A DNA stretch of 64,000 nt from Sphingomonas sediminicola. Lineage in GTDB: Bacteria; Pseudomonadota; Alphaproteobacteria; Sphingomonadales; Sphingomonadaceae. The notes under the pieces are model-generated. The model saw only the letters and a list, made by a program, of their open reading frames with translations, had not been told where the DNA came from and made no database searches. The DNA is taken from the NCBI RefSeq assembly GCF_014489515.1, contig NZ_CP060782.1:1-64000 (forward strand). Direction: 5' to 3'. The position numbers were made by a program, and so were the translations under genes. Positions 44,175-54,319 of the stretch are shown in pieces (position 1 is the stretch's first letter; every line of letters starts with the position of its first letter).

Positions 44175-45066
44175 CGGTTGAACTTGCAGGCGGCGGGGTT
44201 GCCGGTCTTCAGACCGGTCTGTAGCGCCTGCATCCGCTGCGCCGACGAACCGTGCGTGAAGCTTTCAGGCACGACGACGCCCTGCGTCTGTTTCTGGAGC
44301 ATGTCGTCGCCGATCGCCTCGGCCGCGCGCATTCCTTCCTCGACATCGCCAGGCTCAAGGATGTTGCCCTGCGCGTCGCGGGCGTTTGCCGCCCACACAC
44401 CGGCGTAGCAGTCGGCTTGAAGCTCGACGCCGACCTGAATCGCGTTGCCCTCCGTGCGGCCGACGCTTTGCTGTGCACTCTGAGCCCGGTCGAGCGTGCC
44501 TTCGAGGCTTTGGACGTGGTGCCCGACCTCGTGCGCGATCACGTAGGTCGCGGCGAAGTCGCCAGGGGCTCCGAACCGTTGCGAAAGCTCGTTGAAGAAT
44601 TCCGGATCGATGTAGATCGTATTGTCGTTCGGGCAGTAGAACGGGCCCATTGCCGCCTGGCCGGCGCCGCACGCCGTCTGCGTTCCGCCGGTGTAGGCGA
44701 CCATCCGCGTCGGGACGTACTTCGCACCGTTCTTGGCGAAGATCTCGCCCCAGGTCTCCTCGGTCGAGCCGAGCGTCCGCGTGAGGAAATCGCGCATGTT
44801 GGGGTCGAGCGTCGATTTGCCGCCGCTCGGTGCGCTCGTTGTCGGGCTGCTTGGGATCAGCCCTCCGCCGCCGCCGAGCTGAGTCAAGGCGCAATAGCCG
44901 ACGAGGAGGATGAGGACGCCGACGATCCCGAAGCGGCTCATGACCATTGGGAGCAGGCAGCCGAGCAAATTGCCGCCGCCACCGCCCCGCCGAGCCCGAA
45001 ACCTCCGCCCTGTCCGGTGCGGTCTTCGAAGTTGGAACTTGGGTCTTCGCCGCCTAGCCGAACCAT
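44171..45066 (-). CDS. YpfJ-type neutral zinc metallopeptidase, frameshifted
   Basis: ATG at 45066 starts the family's charged N-terminus (MVRLGGEDPSSNFEDRTGQG). One base near 44985 in the GC-rich run restores GGGGGGNLLGCLLP, then a transmembrane helix (FGIVGVLILLVGYCALTQL) and the catalytic domain with AATYVIAHEVGHHVQSLEGT (HExxH), ELQADCYAGVWAANA (third ligand Glu), SFTHGSSAQRMQALQTGLKT. This is the PF04228 family of putative neutral zinc proteases. Substrate unknown. Convergent, 4 bp overlap, with the reductase. Confidence 0.85.
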
Positions 45067-45161
45067 GAATGTCTCCCCTGTCGCTCCGGCCAAATGCGCG
45101 AAGAGGCGGCCCGGTTGCAAATCGTCGTTACGGGGGCGAGTAGCGCCGCAAAGGAGATGCC

Positions 45162-45928
45162 ATGATTCTCGAAGGCAAAGTCGCGCTCGTCACCGGTTCA
45201 ACCTCGGGCATCGGGCTGGCGATCGCCCGAACGCTAGCTGCCGAAGGCGCCAGGATCATGCTCAACGGCTTCGGCGATCCCGCCGAGATCGAGAAGATCA
45301 GGAGCGAGCTCGGCGCTCTCCATGACGGCGCCGATTTGTCCGATCCGGCTCAGATTGAGAATATGGTGCGGCGATGCACCGACGAGCTCGGTGCGCCGGA
45401 CATCCTCGTCAACAATGCCGGCATCCAGCACGTCTCGCCGGTCGAGAGCTTTCCTCCCGAGAAATGGAATGCGATCCTGGCGATCAACCTGTCGGCAGTG
45501 TTCCACACGACGCGGCTTTCGATCCCTTCGATGAAGGCGAAGCAGTGGGGCCGGATCATCAATACGGCGTCGGCGCACAGCCTCGTCGCCTCGCCCAACA
45601 AGTCTGCCTATGTCGCCGCCAAGCATGGCGTCGCGGGCTTCACCAAATCGGTCGCCCTTGAAGCGGCGCGCGACGGCGTCACCGCCAATTGCATCTCGCC
45701 GGGCTACGTCTGGACCACGCTGGTCGAGAACCAGATTCCGGACACGATGAAGGCGCGGAACCTGACCCGCGAGCAAGTGATGAATGACGTGCTCCTCGCC
45801 GCCCAGCCGACCAAGCGCTTCGTGACGCCCGAGGAGGTCGCAGCGCTTGCTCTGTTCCTTTGCCGCGACGAGGCCAAGTCGATCACCGGCGCGAACCTCA
45901 GCATGGACGGGGCTGGACTGCCGCTTAG
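45162..45928 (+). CDS. 3-hydroxybutyrate dehydrogenase, frameshifted at its last codons
   Basis: SDR fold: GKVALVTGSTSGIGLAIART (NAD-binding), ILVNNAGIQHVSPVESFPPE, IINTASAHSLVASPNKSAYVAAKHG split as Ser...Y-x-x-x-K, NCISPGYVWTTLVENQIPD, and LFLCRDEAKSITGANLSMDG. Oxidises D-3-hydroxybutyrate to acetoacetate, part of polyhydroxybutyrate turnover. One G missing near 45912 makes the frame run on into the next gene; with it the normal end LSMDGGWTAA and a TAG at 45926-45928 appear. The strict 470-residue fusion is therefore artefactual. Confidence 0.87.
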
Positions 45929-45938
45929 GCTGCGGTTG

Positions 45939-46574
45939 ATGCGCTACCTTTTCATCGTTGCGGCCCTGGCTTTGCTCCCCGGCTGTGCGGAGTTCCGGAC
46001 GACACCCGGAGTGATCGCTCAACCTGCACGCGACTGGCGTTCGGTTGCGACGGAATCGGACCGCGAGAGGCTGCACGAATGGCGGACCGCCTTCGTCGAC
46101 GCATTGCGGGCCGCCCGGGCGGGCGGGAATGGCGCGGACGTCGAGCGCGAGGGCGTCCTGCTTAATCCGGATGCCGCGCTCGGCGGTGGACCGATCCCGA
46201 ACGGCGACTATCGCTGCCGGGTGATCAAGGTCGGCGCAAGGCAGGCCGGACTGCTCAACTACGTCTCCTATCCCGCATTCGTGTGCCGCATCCAGCAGGA
46301 TGGCGAGCTTCAGGACTTCGCGAAGCTGACAGGATCGCAGCGGCAGGTTGGAAAGCTGTTTCCGGGCGATGCGCTTCGGCAGGTCTTCCTCGGCACCCTG
46401 ATCCTCGGCGACGAGGCGCAGTCGATGCAATATGGCCGCGACACGCAGCGCGATGTGGCAGGGTTCGTCGAAAGGATCGGACCGAACCGCTGGAGGCTGA
46501 TCATGCCCCGGCCTCATTTCGAATCTCAGATGGACGTGATGGAATTGCTTCCATCGACCCAGGGAGCGCGTTGA
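45939..46574 (+). CDS. DUF4893-domain lipoprotein
   Basis: 211 residues from the ATG at 45939. Signal peptide with lipobox (FIVAALALLPGCAEF). Mature domain: SDRERLHEWRTAFVDALRAA, GPIPNGDYRCRVIKVGARQA, FVCRIQQDGELQDFAKLTGS, MQYGRDTQRDVAGFVERIGP, RWRLIMPRPHFESQMDVMEL, typical of sphingomonad DUF4893 proteins. Function unknown. Stop and the next ATG share a base (46574), so the amidohydrolase is translationally coupled. Confidence 0.82.
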   Translation: MRYLFIVAALALLPGCAEFRTTPGVIAQPARDWRSVATESDRERLHEWRTAFVDALRAARAGGNGADVEREGVLLNPDAALGGGPIPNGDYRCRVIKVGARQAGLLNYVSYPAFVCRIQQDGELQDFAKLTGSQRQVGKLFPGDALRQVFLGTLILGDEAQSMQYGRDTQRDVAGFVERIGPNRWRLIMPRPHFESQMDVMELLPSTQGAR

Positions 46575-47890
46575 TGAAGCTGACCTTCGGACTGGTGATT
46601 GCCGCCATGACCCTACCGACCGCCGCCAATGCTGCCGCACTGCGAGACGCGATCCGCGCCGACATGCCGCAGCTGATGACCCTCTACCGCGACCTCCACG
46701 CGAACCCAGAGCTGTCGATGCAGGAGGTGCGCACGCCCGCCAAGCTCGCTGCAGAGATGCGCAAGCTCGGCTTCAAGGTGACCGAGAAGGTCGGCAAGAC
46801 CGGTGTGGTTTCGGTCATGCAGAATGGTCCCGGGCCGGTGCTGCTGCTCCGCGCCGACATGGACGCCCTTCCCGTGGTTGAGCAGACGGGCCTTCCGTTC
46901 GCGTCGAAGGTTCGTGCGACCGCACGGTCAGGCGTCGAGACCGGTGTCATGCACGCCTGCGGCCACGATACGCACATGTCCTCGTTCATCGGCACCGCCC
47001 GGCGGCTTGCGGCGATGAAGGATCAATGGTCGGGCACGCTCGTCATGGTTCTCCAGCCGGGCGAGGAGACCGGCGAGGGCGCGAAAGCGATGCTCGACGA
47101 TGGGCTCTACACCCGCTTTCCGAAGCCGAATTACGCGCTCGCCTTCCATGATGCCGCAGCTCTTCCGGCCGGGACGATCGGAGTCACGCCGGGATATGCG
47201 CTTGCCAACGTCGATAGCGTCGACATTTTGGTGAGGGGCCTTGGCGGGCACGGCGCCTACCCTCAAACGACAAAGGACCCGATCGTGCTTGCCTCGCGGA
47301 TCGTGGGTGCGCTGCAGACCCTGGTCAGCCGCGAGAACAACCCCCTCGATCCGGCCGTCGTAACCGTTGGCAGCTTTCAGGCGGGAGCCAAGCACAACAT
47401 CATCTCGGATGAGGCCAAGCTCCAGCTGACCGTTCGAAGCTACAAGCCGGAAGTCCGGAAGCTGCTGCTCGACGGGATCAAGCGGATCGCCAGGGGTGAA
47501 GCCATAGCGGCGGGCGTGCCGGAGGACCGGATGCCGGTCGTTACGATACGCGAGGAAATGTACACGCCCGCGACATTCAACACGGAAGACTTTTCCAAAA
47601 AGACGCTCGATCTCTTCCAGCAGCATTTTGGTGCCGAGCGGGCGAGCCTTACGCCCCCGGTGATGGGCGGCGAGGACTTCAGCCGCTTCTGGCTTGCGGA
47701 CAAGGAGGTCCAGAGCCTGATCTTCTGGGTGGGAGGGACGCCCAAGGACAAATGGGATGCAGCGGGCGGCGACACGCTCAAGCTCCCGTCCTTGCACAGC
47801 CCCTTCTGGGCGCCCGATGCGGAGGCAGTCATTTCAACCGCGACCGAGGCGATGACGGTGGCGTCGCTGGACGTGCTCAAGAAAGGCTAG
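46574..47890 (+). CDS. Secreted M20-family amidohydrolase/carboxypeptidase
   Basis: 438 residues from the ATG at 46574. Signal peptide (FGLVIAAMTLPTAANAA). M20/IAA-hydrolase motifs: YRDLHANPELSMQEVRT, LLLRADMDALPVVEQTG, HACGHDTHMSSFIG, LQPGEETGEGAKAMLDDG, GGHGAYPQTTKDPIVLASRI, GGEDFSRF. Hydrolyses N-acyl or amide bonds of amino acid conjugates in the periplasm. Coupled to DUF4893 and overlapping the convergent aldo/keto reductase by 4 bases. Confidence 0.9.
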   Translation: MKLTFGLVIAAMTLPTAANAAALRDAIRADMPQLMTLYRDLHANPELSMQEVRTPAKLAAEMRKLGFKVTEKVGKTGVVSVMQNGPGPVLLLRADMDALPVVEQTGLPFASKVRATARSGVETGVMHACGHDTHMSSFIGTARRLAAMKDQWSGTLVMVLQPGEETGEGAKAMLDDGLYTRFPKPNYALAFHDAAALPAGTIGVTPGYALANVDSVDILVRGLGGHGAYPQTTKDPIVLASRIVGALQTLVSRENNPLDPAVVTVGSFQAGAKHNIISDEAKLQLTVRSYKPEVRKLLLDGIKRIARGEAIAAGVPEDRMPVVTIREEMYTPATFNTEDFSKKTLDLFQQHFGAERASLTPPVMGGEDFSRFWLADKEVQSLIFWVGGTPKDKWDAAGGDTLKLPSLHSPFWAPDAEAVISTATEAMTVASLDVLKKG

Positions 47891-48828
47891 CGACTCGCCT
47901 CGTCGAGCAATGCAATCTGCTCCGGCGTGAGCGCCAGGCTCATCGCCGCCGTCAGTTCCTTCAGCTGGTCCACGCTGGTCGCGCTGGCGAGCGCCGCCGT
48001 GATTCCGGGCTGCGCGATTGTCCATGCGAGGGTGATCGACGCAAGCGCCGCCCCGGTCTCGGCCGCGATCCGGTCAAGCGCCGCGAGCACGCGCATTCCC
48101 CGGCCTTCGAGATATTCGACATTGCGAAGTCCGCGCGGACTTTTGTCGAGGTCGTCCTTGCTCCGGTACTTGCCGGTGAGGAAGCCATTGGCGAGCCCGT
48201 AAAAGGGAATGATCCCGAGCCCGTGCGCCAGCGCCGTATCACGAAGCGCGCCTTCCAGCTCCTCTCGCTCAACGAGGTTGTACCAGGTCTGCAGGACGCT
48301 GGGCTTAGTGAGGCTATCGGCGGTCGCTGCCCGCATCGCCTCGTCGAGCCGCTCCGGCGAATATTGCGACATGCCGATGGAGCGGATCTTGCCGGCCTTC
48401 ACCAGCGCATCCATCGCTCCGAGGCTGTCGGCGAGCGGGACGTTCGGATCGTCCTTGTGGTGATAGTAGAGATCGATCGTGTCGATCCCGAGCCGCTGGA
48501 GCGAAGCATCGCAGGCCGCGGCGATCTTCTCCGGGGCCAGCCCCTCGAAGAAACCCACCTTCGTCGCGAGGACGATCTTGTCGCGCTTGGCCGGATCGCG
48601 CCTCAGCCAGTTGCCGATGACGGTCTCGCTCTCGCCTCCCTTGTTGCCGGGAACCCAGGCCGAATAGACGTCCGCGCTGTCGACCATGTTGCCGCCGGCG
48701 TCGACGAACGCGTCCAGGATATCGAAGCTGGTCGGCTCGTCCGCCGTCCAGCCGAAGACATTGCCACCGAGCGCCAGCGGCGCGACCGAGATTCCGCTTT
48801 GTCCAAGCGAGCGCTTTTCCACCGTCAT
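47887..48828 (-). CDS. Aldo/keto reductase
   Basis: 313 residues. AKR signatures: LGQSGISVAPLALGGNVFGW, VDAGGNMVDSADVYSAW (catalytic Asp/Tyr), KIVLATKVGF (Lys), DTIDLYYHHKDDPNVPLADS (His), IRSIGMSQYSPERLDEAM, and the NADPH-binding C-terminal TSVDQLKELTAAM. Most similar to the AKR11/12-like YajO/IolS group. Substrate not predictable. Confidence 0.9.
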   Translation of the reverse strand: MTVEKRSLGQSGISVAPLALGGNVFGWTADEPTSFDILDAFVDAGGNMVDSADVYSAWVPGNKGGESETVIGNWLRRDPAKRDKIVLATKVGFFEGLAPEKIAAACDASLQRLGIDTIDLYYHHKDDPNVPLADSLGAMDALVKAGKIRSIGMSQYSPERLDEAMRAATADSLTKPSVLQTWYNLVEREELEGALRDTALAHGLGIIPFYGLANGFLTGKYRSKDDLDKSPRGLRNVEYLEGRGMRVLAALDRIAAETGAALASITLAWTIAQPGITAALASATSVDQLKELTAAMSLALTPEQIALLDEASR

Positions 48829-48911
48829 AGAGGCGCCTTAGCGCATCCGTTCACCAGATATTTGTAAAATCTAGCGACACCCCTTCGCATGTCGGTGGAA
48901 TTGACAGGTGT

Positions 48912-50975
48912 GTGTCGGTGCAGGCCCTGATCGCCTTCTGGAGCCACGCCCTGTGCGCGGCGGCCTTCCTCGGCCTGCTGATCTGGCGTCTGGGCGCGAT
49001 CCGGCAGCAGGACCAGCGCCTGCTGCTCGCCGGATTCGCGGTCACCGCCTGCTGGGCCTGGCTTAACGCCATACTCCCCAGCGACCCGCTGACCAGTTAC
49101 GCGGAGACGGCTCGGAACCTCATCTGGATCGGCCTGATCCACAGCCTGTCCTCGAGCAGCGACGAGCGCCAGCATGGGGTTCGGCTGGTCTACGCAGCCG
49201 TAGCGGCGGTGCTCGGCTTCCAGATGGTCGTGACGAGCTTGCGCTACTTCATCCCGACCGACTCGGTCCGTGACACGGCGACCCTGCTCCGAATCACCGC
49301 GGCCGCCGGTTCGTTGGTGCTGGTCCACAACCTTTACGGGCAGGCGTCACCCGCGAGCCGGTCGAACATCCGGCTGGCCATGCTCGCGCTTTCGCTGACG
49401 TGGAGTTACGACCTCAACCTCTACACGATCTCTTACCTGGACAGCCGGCTGGCGCCCGACCTTCTCGAATGGCGCGGGGCGATCGTCGCTGCGACCGCGC
49501 CGATGTTCGCGATGGCCGCCAGGCGCGAGGAGGGCTGGCGCATCCGCCTGTCTCGCGCGGCAACGTTCCAGTCTCTCTCCCTGTTGGCGATCTGCGCTTA
49601 CTTCGCCGTCATGGCGATACTCGCCACGGCACTTCGGGGCACGAGCGTCGAATGGGCGCGCGGCGGCCTTGTCGGGCTACTCGCTGTGATGACGGTCGCG
49701 GCCATGGCCCTGTTGCCGAGCGCCAAGGCGCGCAGCTGGGCCAAGGTCAAAATCTCCAAGCATTTGTTCGAGCACCGCTACGACTACCGAACCGAGTGGC
49801 TGCGTTTCACCGAGACAGTCGGAACGACCGGTTCGGACGCGGCCCCGCTCGGTGAGCGCGTGGTCAAGGCGTTCGCGGACATCCTCGACGCGCCGGGCGG
49901 GATCCTTCTGGCGAGGGATCCGGCAGGCGCGATCACGGCTGCTTCGTCGTGGAACTGGTCGGGCAAGAATCCCCCATCCACGGAGCTGGATCGCGTTCTG
50001 ACGTTCTGGTCGGCGCTGGAGTCGAATGGCCGGATCGTAGAGTTCGATGCTCTCCGCAGCGGGATTGCGCGGCCTGAGGATTGCGCAATGCTCCCACCGC
50101 AATGGATGCTCGACGAGCGACGTGCGTGGGTGGGCGTTCCGCTGATCCATGGCGAGCGGCTCTTCGGCCTGATCCTGCTCGCCGCGCCGGACTATCGCCG
50201 CGTCCTCGACTGGGAAGATTTCGACCTCCTGCGCACCGCCGGACGTCAGGCGGCAAGCTCGCTTGCCGAAGCATATGGTCAGGAGGCCCTGTCGAACGCC
50301 CAGAGGTTCGAGGAATTCAACCGGCGCTTCGCCTTCATCCTGCACGACATCAAGAATTTGGTGAGCCAGCTGTCCCTGCTGTCGCGCAACGCGGAGCGCC
50401 ACGCCGACAATCCCGAGTTCCGCGCCGACATGGTCGCGACCCTGCGCAGCTCGGTCGGCAAGATGAACGACCTGCTGGCGAGGCTTTCGCCGCAGGCACA
50501 GGCCCGCGCCCAGCGGGCAGAGCCGCAGCCGCTTCGCACCATCCTTTCCGATGCGATCGCCGCGAAGCGGCGGGACCACGAAGTGAAGCTGCTTGGCGAC
50601 ACCACCCTCTGGGCGGTCGTCGACGCGATGGGGCTCGAGCAGGCGGTCGGGCACCTGATCCAGAACGCCGTGGAGGCGAGTTCGTCCGATGCGCCGATCA
50701 CCGTCCGCGTTGCCCCCGTCGGCGACGAAGTCCGCATCACCATCGCCGATCATGGAACCGGTATGGACGGCGACTTCGTCCGCAATCGCCTGTTCCAGCC
50801 GTTCGCGTCCACCAAGCCCGGCGGCTTCGGCATCGGCTCGTTCGAGGCCCGCTCGCTGATCGTTGCGATGGGCGGCCGCCTGGTCGTCGACAGCACGCCG
50901 GGCGCGGGCAGTGAATTCTCCATCTTCCTTCCAGCGGCCGACGAGGCTGCTCAACCGCAACGGAAACGCGCATGA
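48912..50975 (+). CDS. prsK: PEP-CTERM/XrtA system sensor histidine kinase PrsK
   Basis: 687 residues (GTG 48912). Eight or so hydrophobic helices in the first 290 residues, a GAF-like domain (ILLARDPAGAITAASSWNWS; GERLFGLILLAAPDYRRVLD), the phospho-acceptor region FAFILHDIKNLVSQLSLLSR (His in LHDIKN) and the ATPase domain (LIQNAVEASSSDAPITV N-box, ITIADHGTGMDGDFV G1, STKPGGFGIGSFEA G2). This is the kinase that in XrtA/PEP-CTERM bacteria controls exopolysaccharide and sorting genes. Its stop overlaps the start of the next gene by 4 bases. No exosortase is in the window. Confidence 0.9.
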   Translation: MSVQALIAFWSHALCAAAFLGLLIWRLGAIRQQDQRLLLAGFAVTACWAWLNAILPSDPLTSYAETARNLIWIGLIHSLSSSSDERQHGVRLVYAAVAAVLGFQMVVTSLRYFIPTDSVRDTATLLRITAAAGSLVLVHNLYGQASPASRSNIRLAMLALSLTWSYDLNLYTISYLDSRLAPDLLEWRGAIVAATAPMFAMAARREEGWRIRLSRAATFQSLSLLAICAYFAVMAILATALRGTSVEWARGGLVGLLAVMTVAAMALLPSAKARSWAKVKISKHLFEHRYDYRTEWLRFTETVGTTGSDAAPLGERVVKAFADILDAPGGILLARDPAGAITAASSWNWSGKNPPSTELDRVLTFWSALESNGRIVEFDALRSGIARPEDCAMLPPQWMLDERRAWVGVPLIHGERLFGLILLAAPDYRRVLDWEDFDLLRTAGRQAASSLAEAYGQEALSNAQRFEEFNRRFAFILHDIKNLVSQLSLLSRNAERHADNPEFRADMVATLRSSVGKMNDLLARLSPQAQARAQRAEPQPLRTILSDAIAAKRRDHEVKLLGDTTLWAVVDAMGLEQAVGHLIQNAVEASSSDAPITVRVAPVGDEVRITIADHGTGMDGDFVRNRLFQPFASTKPGGFGIGSFEARSLIVAMGGRLVVDSTPGAGSEFSIFLPAADEAAQPQRKRA

Positions 50976-52336
50976 CCGACCAGAAACTCCCCGTGCTCCT
51001 GATCGTCGAAGACGACGAAGGCCTGCAACGCCAGCTCAAATGGGCCTACGAAGGCTATGAGGTCGTGCTCGCAGGCAATCGCGAAGCGGCGATCGAGGCG
51101 CTGCGGCTTCACGAGCCTGCTGTCGTCACGCTCGACCTGGGGCTGCCGCCTGATCCGGACGGGACGAGCGAAGGCTTCGAGACCCTTTCGCAGATCCTGA
51201 AGCTGAAGCCGGATACGAAGGTGATCGTCGCGTCGGGTCACGGCGCGCGCGAAAGCATGTTGAAGGCGATCGGGCTCGGCGCCTATGATTTCTACCGCAA
51301 GCCGGTCGATATCGACGAGCTAGGCCTGATTGTGGCGCGCGCCTTCCACGTTGCCGACATCGAGGCCGAGAACCGGCGGCTCGAACAGGCCGGCGGCGGG
51401 CAGGTGCTCGGCTCGATCATCAGCTCGGCGCCCGAGATGCTGAAGGTTGGCAAGACGATTGAGCGTGTCGCCACCGCAGACGTGTCGGTGATGCTGCTTG
51501 GCGCGTCGGGTACCGGCAAGGAATTGCTGGCCCGCGCGGTCCACGAGAAGAGCGGACGAAAGGGCGAGTTCATCGCCATCAACTGCGCCGCCATTCCTGA
51601 GACGCTGCTTGAGGCCGAGCTATTCGGATACGAGCGCGGAGCGTTCACCGGTGCGGTCAAATCGAACGTCGGCAAGATCGAAATGGCCGAGGGCGGGACG
51701 CTCTTCCTCGACGAAGTCGGCGACATCCCGCTCGCACTTCAGGTCAAGCTGCTCCGCTTTCTCCAGGAGCGCGTGATCGAGCGCATCGGCGGACGCCAGC
51801 CGATCGCCGTCGACACGCGGATCGTCTGCGCAACACACCAGGACTTGGACGCGATGACTGCGGACGGCCGCTTCCGCGAGGACCTCTATTATCGCCTCGC
51901 CGAGATCGTGGTGAAGATCCCGTCGCTTAGCGAGCGGCCCGGCGACGCGGTCCTGCTCGCTCGTCATTTCGTGAATCGCTTCGGCAAGGAGCTGAACACC
52001 AAGGTTCAGTCGCTTTCCGCCGACGCTGTTGCGGCAGTCGACGCCTATGGCTGGCCGGGCAACGTCCGCGAGCTCGAAAACCGGATCAAGCGCGCGGTGA
52101 TCATGGCCGACGGTAAGTCGGTGAGCGCCGACGACCTCGACTTGCCGGGAAGCGTGAACGCGGAGGAGGCCGAGAGTGCGTTGAACCTCCGCGCGGCCCG
52201 CGAGACTGCCGACCGCAAGGCGATCCGCCAGGCCCTGAGCCGGACCGAGAACAACATCTCGGGTGCCGCCAAGCTACTCGGGATCAGCCGACCGACGCTC
52301 TACGACCTGCTCAAGCAGTACCAACTGCAAGCGTAG
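50972..52336 (+). CDS. prsR: PEP-CTERM-box response regulator PrsR (sigma-54 activator)
   Basis: 454 residues. Receiver domain with phospho-Asp55 ([11 protein letters not shown]), AAA+ sigma-54 interaction domain with Walker A GASGTGKE at 177-184, GAFTGA at 223-228, [20 protein letters not shown], and a Fis-type HTH at the C-terminus ([20 protein letters not shown]). The [12 protein letters not shown] insertion in the receiver is characteristic of PrsR. Activates sigma-54 promoters, classically of PEP-CTERM protein genes. Coupled to prsK. Confidence 0.92.
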   Translation: MTDQKLPVLLIVEDDEGLQRQLKWAYEGYEVVLAGNREAAIEALRLHEPAVVTLDLGLPPDPDGTSEGFETLSQILKLKPDTKVIVASGHGARESMLKAIGLGAYDFYRKPVDIDELGLIVARAFHVADIEAENRRLEQAGGGQVLGSIISSAPEMLKVGKTIERVATADVSVMLLGASGTGKELLARAVHEKSGRKGEFIAINCAAIPETLLEAELFGYERGAFTGAVKSNVGKIEMAEGGTLFLDEVGDIPLALQVKLLRFLQERVIERIGGRQPIAVDTRIVCATHQDLDAMTADGRFREDLYYRLAEIVVKIPSLSERPGDAVLLARHFVNRFGKELNTKVQSLSADAVAAVDAYGWPGNVRELENRIKRAVIMADGKSVSADDLDLPGSVNAEEAESALNLRAARETADRKAIRQALSRTENNISGAAKLLGISRPTLYDLLKQYQLQA

Positions 52337-52416
52337 GCATTTCTTCGACCAACGGGTCTTGCTGGCGAGGCGGCGCGCCTTATCCCTCTTCGGCGTTTCG
52401 AATCCGGGGAGAATTC

Positions 52417-54263
52417 ATGGATCGCCGCCAATTTCTGTCGACTGCCGGTGCGGCCGCCGGTTTGTCGTTCGTCAGCGCATTCGCGTCGAAGCCGGCGCTC
52501 GCTTTTGCAGCCTCCGCGCAGACGGCCGCGGGTCCGAAGGATGCGGCGCTCAACCAGATTTTCGACCGGATCTTTCAGGAGCAGGTGGCAACGAGCCCGA
52601 GGCTCGCGACCTACACCGGCCTCGACAAGGGCGCGCTCGCGCCGCTCAAGTCGAAGCTCGACACGAGGCCGGACCAGCAGGCGCGGATCGAGGAAATCGC
52701 CCGGACCAACAAGTTCATCGGCTGGCTCGAAGCCGTGCCGGAGGCCGGCCTTTCGGATCTATCCAAGCTCAACCGCGAGGTCGTGATCTGGGACCTGCGC
52801 ACCAACAATGTCGGCCCGGAGAAATTTGACGTTTCCAACCCGCAGAGCCCTTATGTGATCAGCCAGCAGGACGGGCCTATTTCTCGACCCCCGATTTCCT
52901 GCATTCGGCGCACACGATCGAGAATGCCGCCGATGCGGAGGCGTATCTGTCGCGGCTTTCGCAATTCGCGACGGTTCTCGACAACGAGACGGTCGAGCAG
53001 CAGCGGCAGGCGGCGCGCGGCTATCTCGCTCCAGGCTGGTCGCTCGACCTCGCGCTTGGGCAGATGCGCGCGCTGCGCGAGCCTGCCGCCGAACAGAGCA
53101 ACATGGCGGCGTCTGTTGCCGATCGCGCGGCGGCGAAGCAGATCGCCGGTGATTGGCGCGGGCGCGCGGCGAAGATCGTCGCCGACCAGGTCTATCCGGC
53201 CCTCGACAAGCAGATCGCGGCAGTCGCGGCGCTTCGGGCGAAGAGCCAGGCCGGTGACGGCGTGTGGCGAGTGCCTAATGGCGACGACCTCTACGAGGCC
53301 GCGCTCGCCGAGGCGACGACTACGAAATTCACCGCCGACGAGATTCACCGGATCGGGCTCCAGCAGGTCGCCGAGATCACTGCGGAGCTCGACAAGATCC
53401 TCCGTTCGGCCGGTTACACCAGCGGCAGCGTCGGGGAACGGCTGACGGCGCTGAACAAGTCTCCTGATCAGCTCTACTCGAACACGGACGCTGGCCGCAC
53501 CGAGCTTCTTGCTAGCCTGAATGCCGGCATGGCGGACATGACCGCCCGGCTTCCCCGCGCCTTTCACAATCCGCCGAAAGACCCGCTAGAAATCCGCAGG
53601 GTACCGCCGGAAATCCAGGACGGCGCTTCCAACGGATATTATCGTCCAGCGGCGCTCGATGGGTCGCGGCCGGCCATTTATTTCATCAATCTCAAGTCGA
53701 CGTCGGACTGGCCGAAATATTCGCTTCCGGCGCTGACCTATCATGAGGGCGTTCCCGGGCATCACTTGCAGAACAGCGTGACCCAGGCATCGGGCGACAT
53801 TCCGATGCTGAGGCGGATCGCTTTCTATTCGGCCTATGGCGAGGGCTGGGCGCTGTACGCGGAGCAAGTTGCCGACGAGTTGGGCGCATACAAGGGCATC
53901 GAGCGCGCCGGATATCTGCAGTCCTTCCTGTTCCGGGCCGAACGTCTCGTCGTTGACACCGGCCTCAACCACATGCGGTGGAGCCGCGAGCAGGCGGTCG
54001 ATCATATGGTCGCCGCGACCGGCTTCGCGCGCGGTCGGGTCCAGCGTGAAGTCGAACGCTACTGCGCGTCGCCGGGTCAGGCTTGCAGCTACAAGATCGG
54101 GCACCTTGCCTGGAATCGCGCCCGCAAGGAGGCGCAGCAGGCGCTTGGCTCGAAGTTCGACATACGCGACTTCCACGACATCCTCGTCGAAGGTGCGATG
54201 CCGTTGACCATCTTCGAACGCCGCGTTCGCGAGCGGACGGCGGCGGCGAGGAAGGTAGCCTGA
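52417..54263 (+). CDS. DUF885-family protein, Tat signal, frameshifted
   Basis: Tat-type N-terminus (MDRRQFLSTAGAAAGLSFVS), then helical domain FDRIFQEQVATSPRLATYTG. A base missing near 52878 restores DGAYFSTPDFLHSAHTIENA and QFATVLDNETVEQQRQAARG. The C-terminal part has ALTYHEGVPGHHLQNS (HExxxGHH, zinc-peptidase-like), YGEGWALYAEQVADELG and YKIGHLAWNRARKEAQQALG. DUF885 proteins are putative secreted metallo-carboxypeptidases. The strict reading splits it into two ORFs. Confidence 0.86.
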
Positions 54264-54319
54264 TCAGGCCGATTGCAAGCAGGCCACTCCGCCCGATAGA
54301 GTGAAGGCGGAGGTGGCCC

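Noticed and set aside
45234..46640. A 468-codon minus-strand open frame opposite HBDH/DUF4893
   Set aside because: Lacks any family motif and lies antisense to two well-recognised genes; high GC at third codon positions creates long antisense frames here.
49677..50960. A 427-codon minus-strand frame opposite prsK
   Set aside because: Antisense shadow of the kinase; composition is Arg/Gln/His-rich with no domain.
48912..52336. Exosortase/PEP-CTERM gene cluster beside prsK/prsR
   Set aside because: No XrtA, glycan-synthesis gene or PEP-CTERM-tailed protein is recognisable nearby; only the regulatory pair is present.
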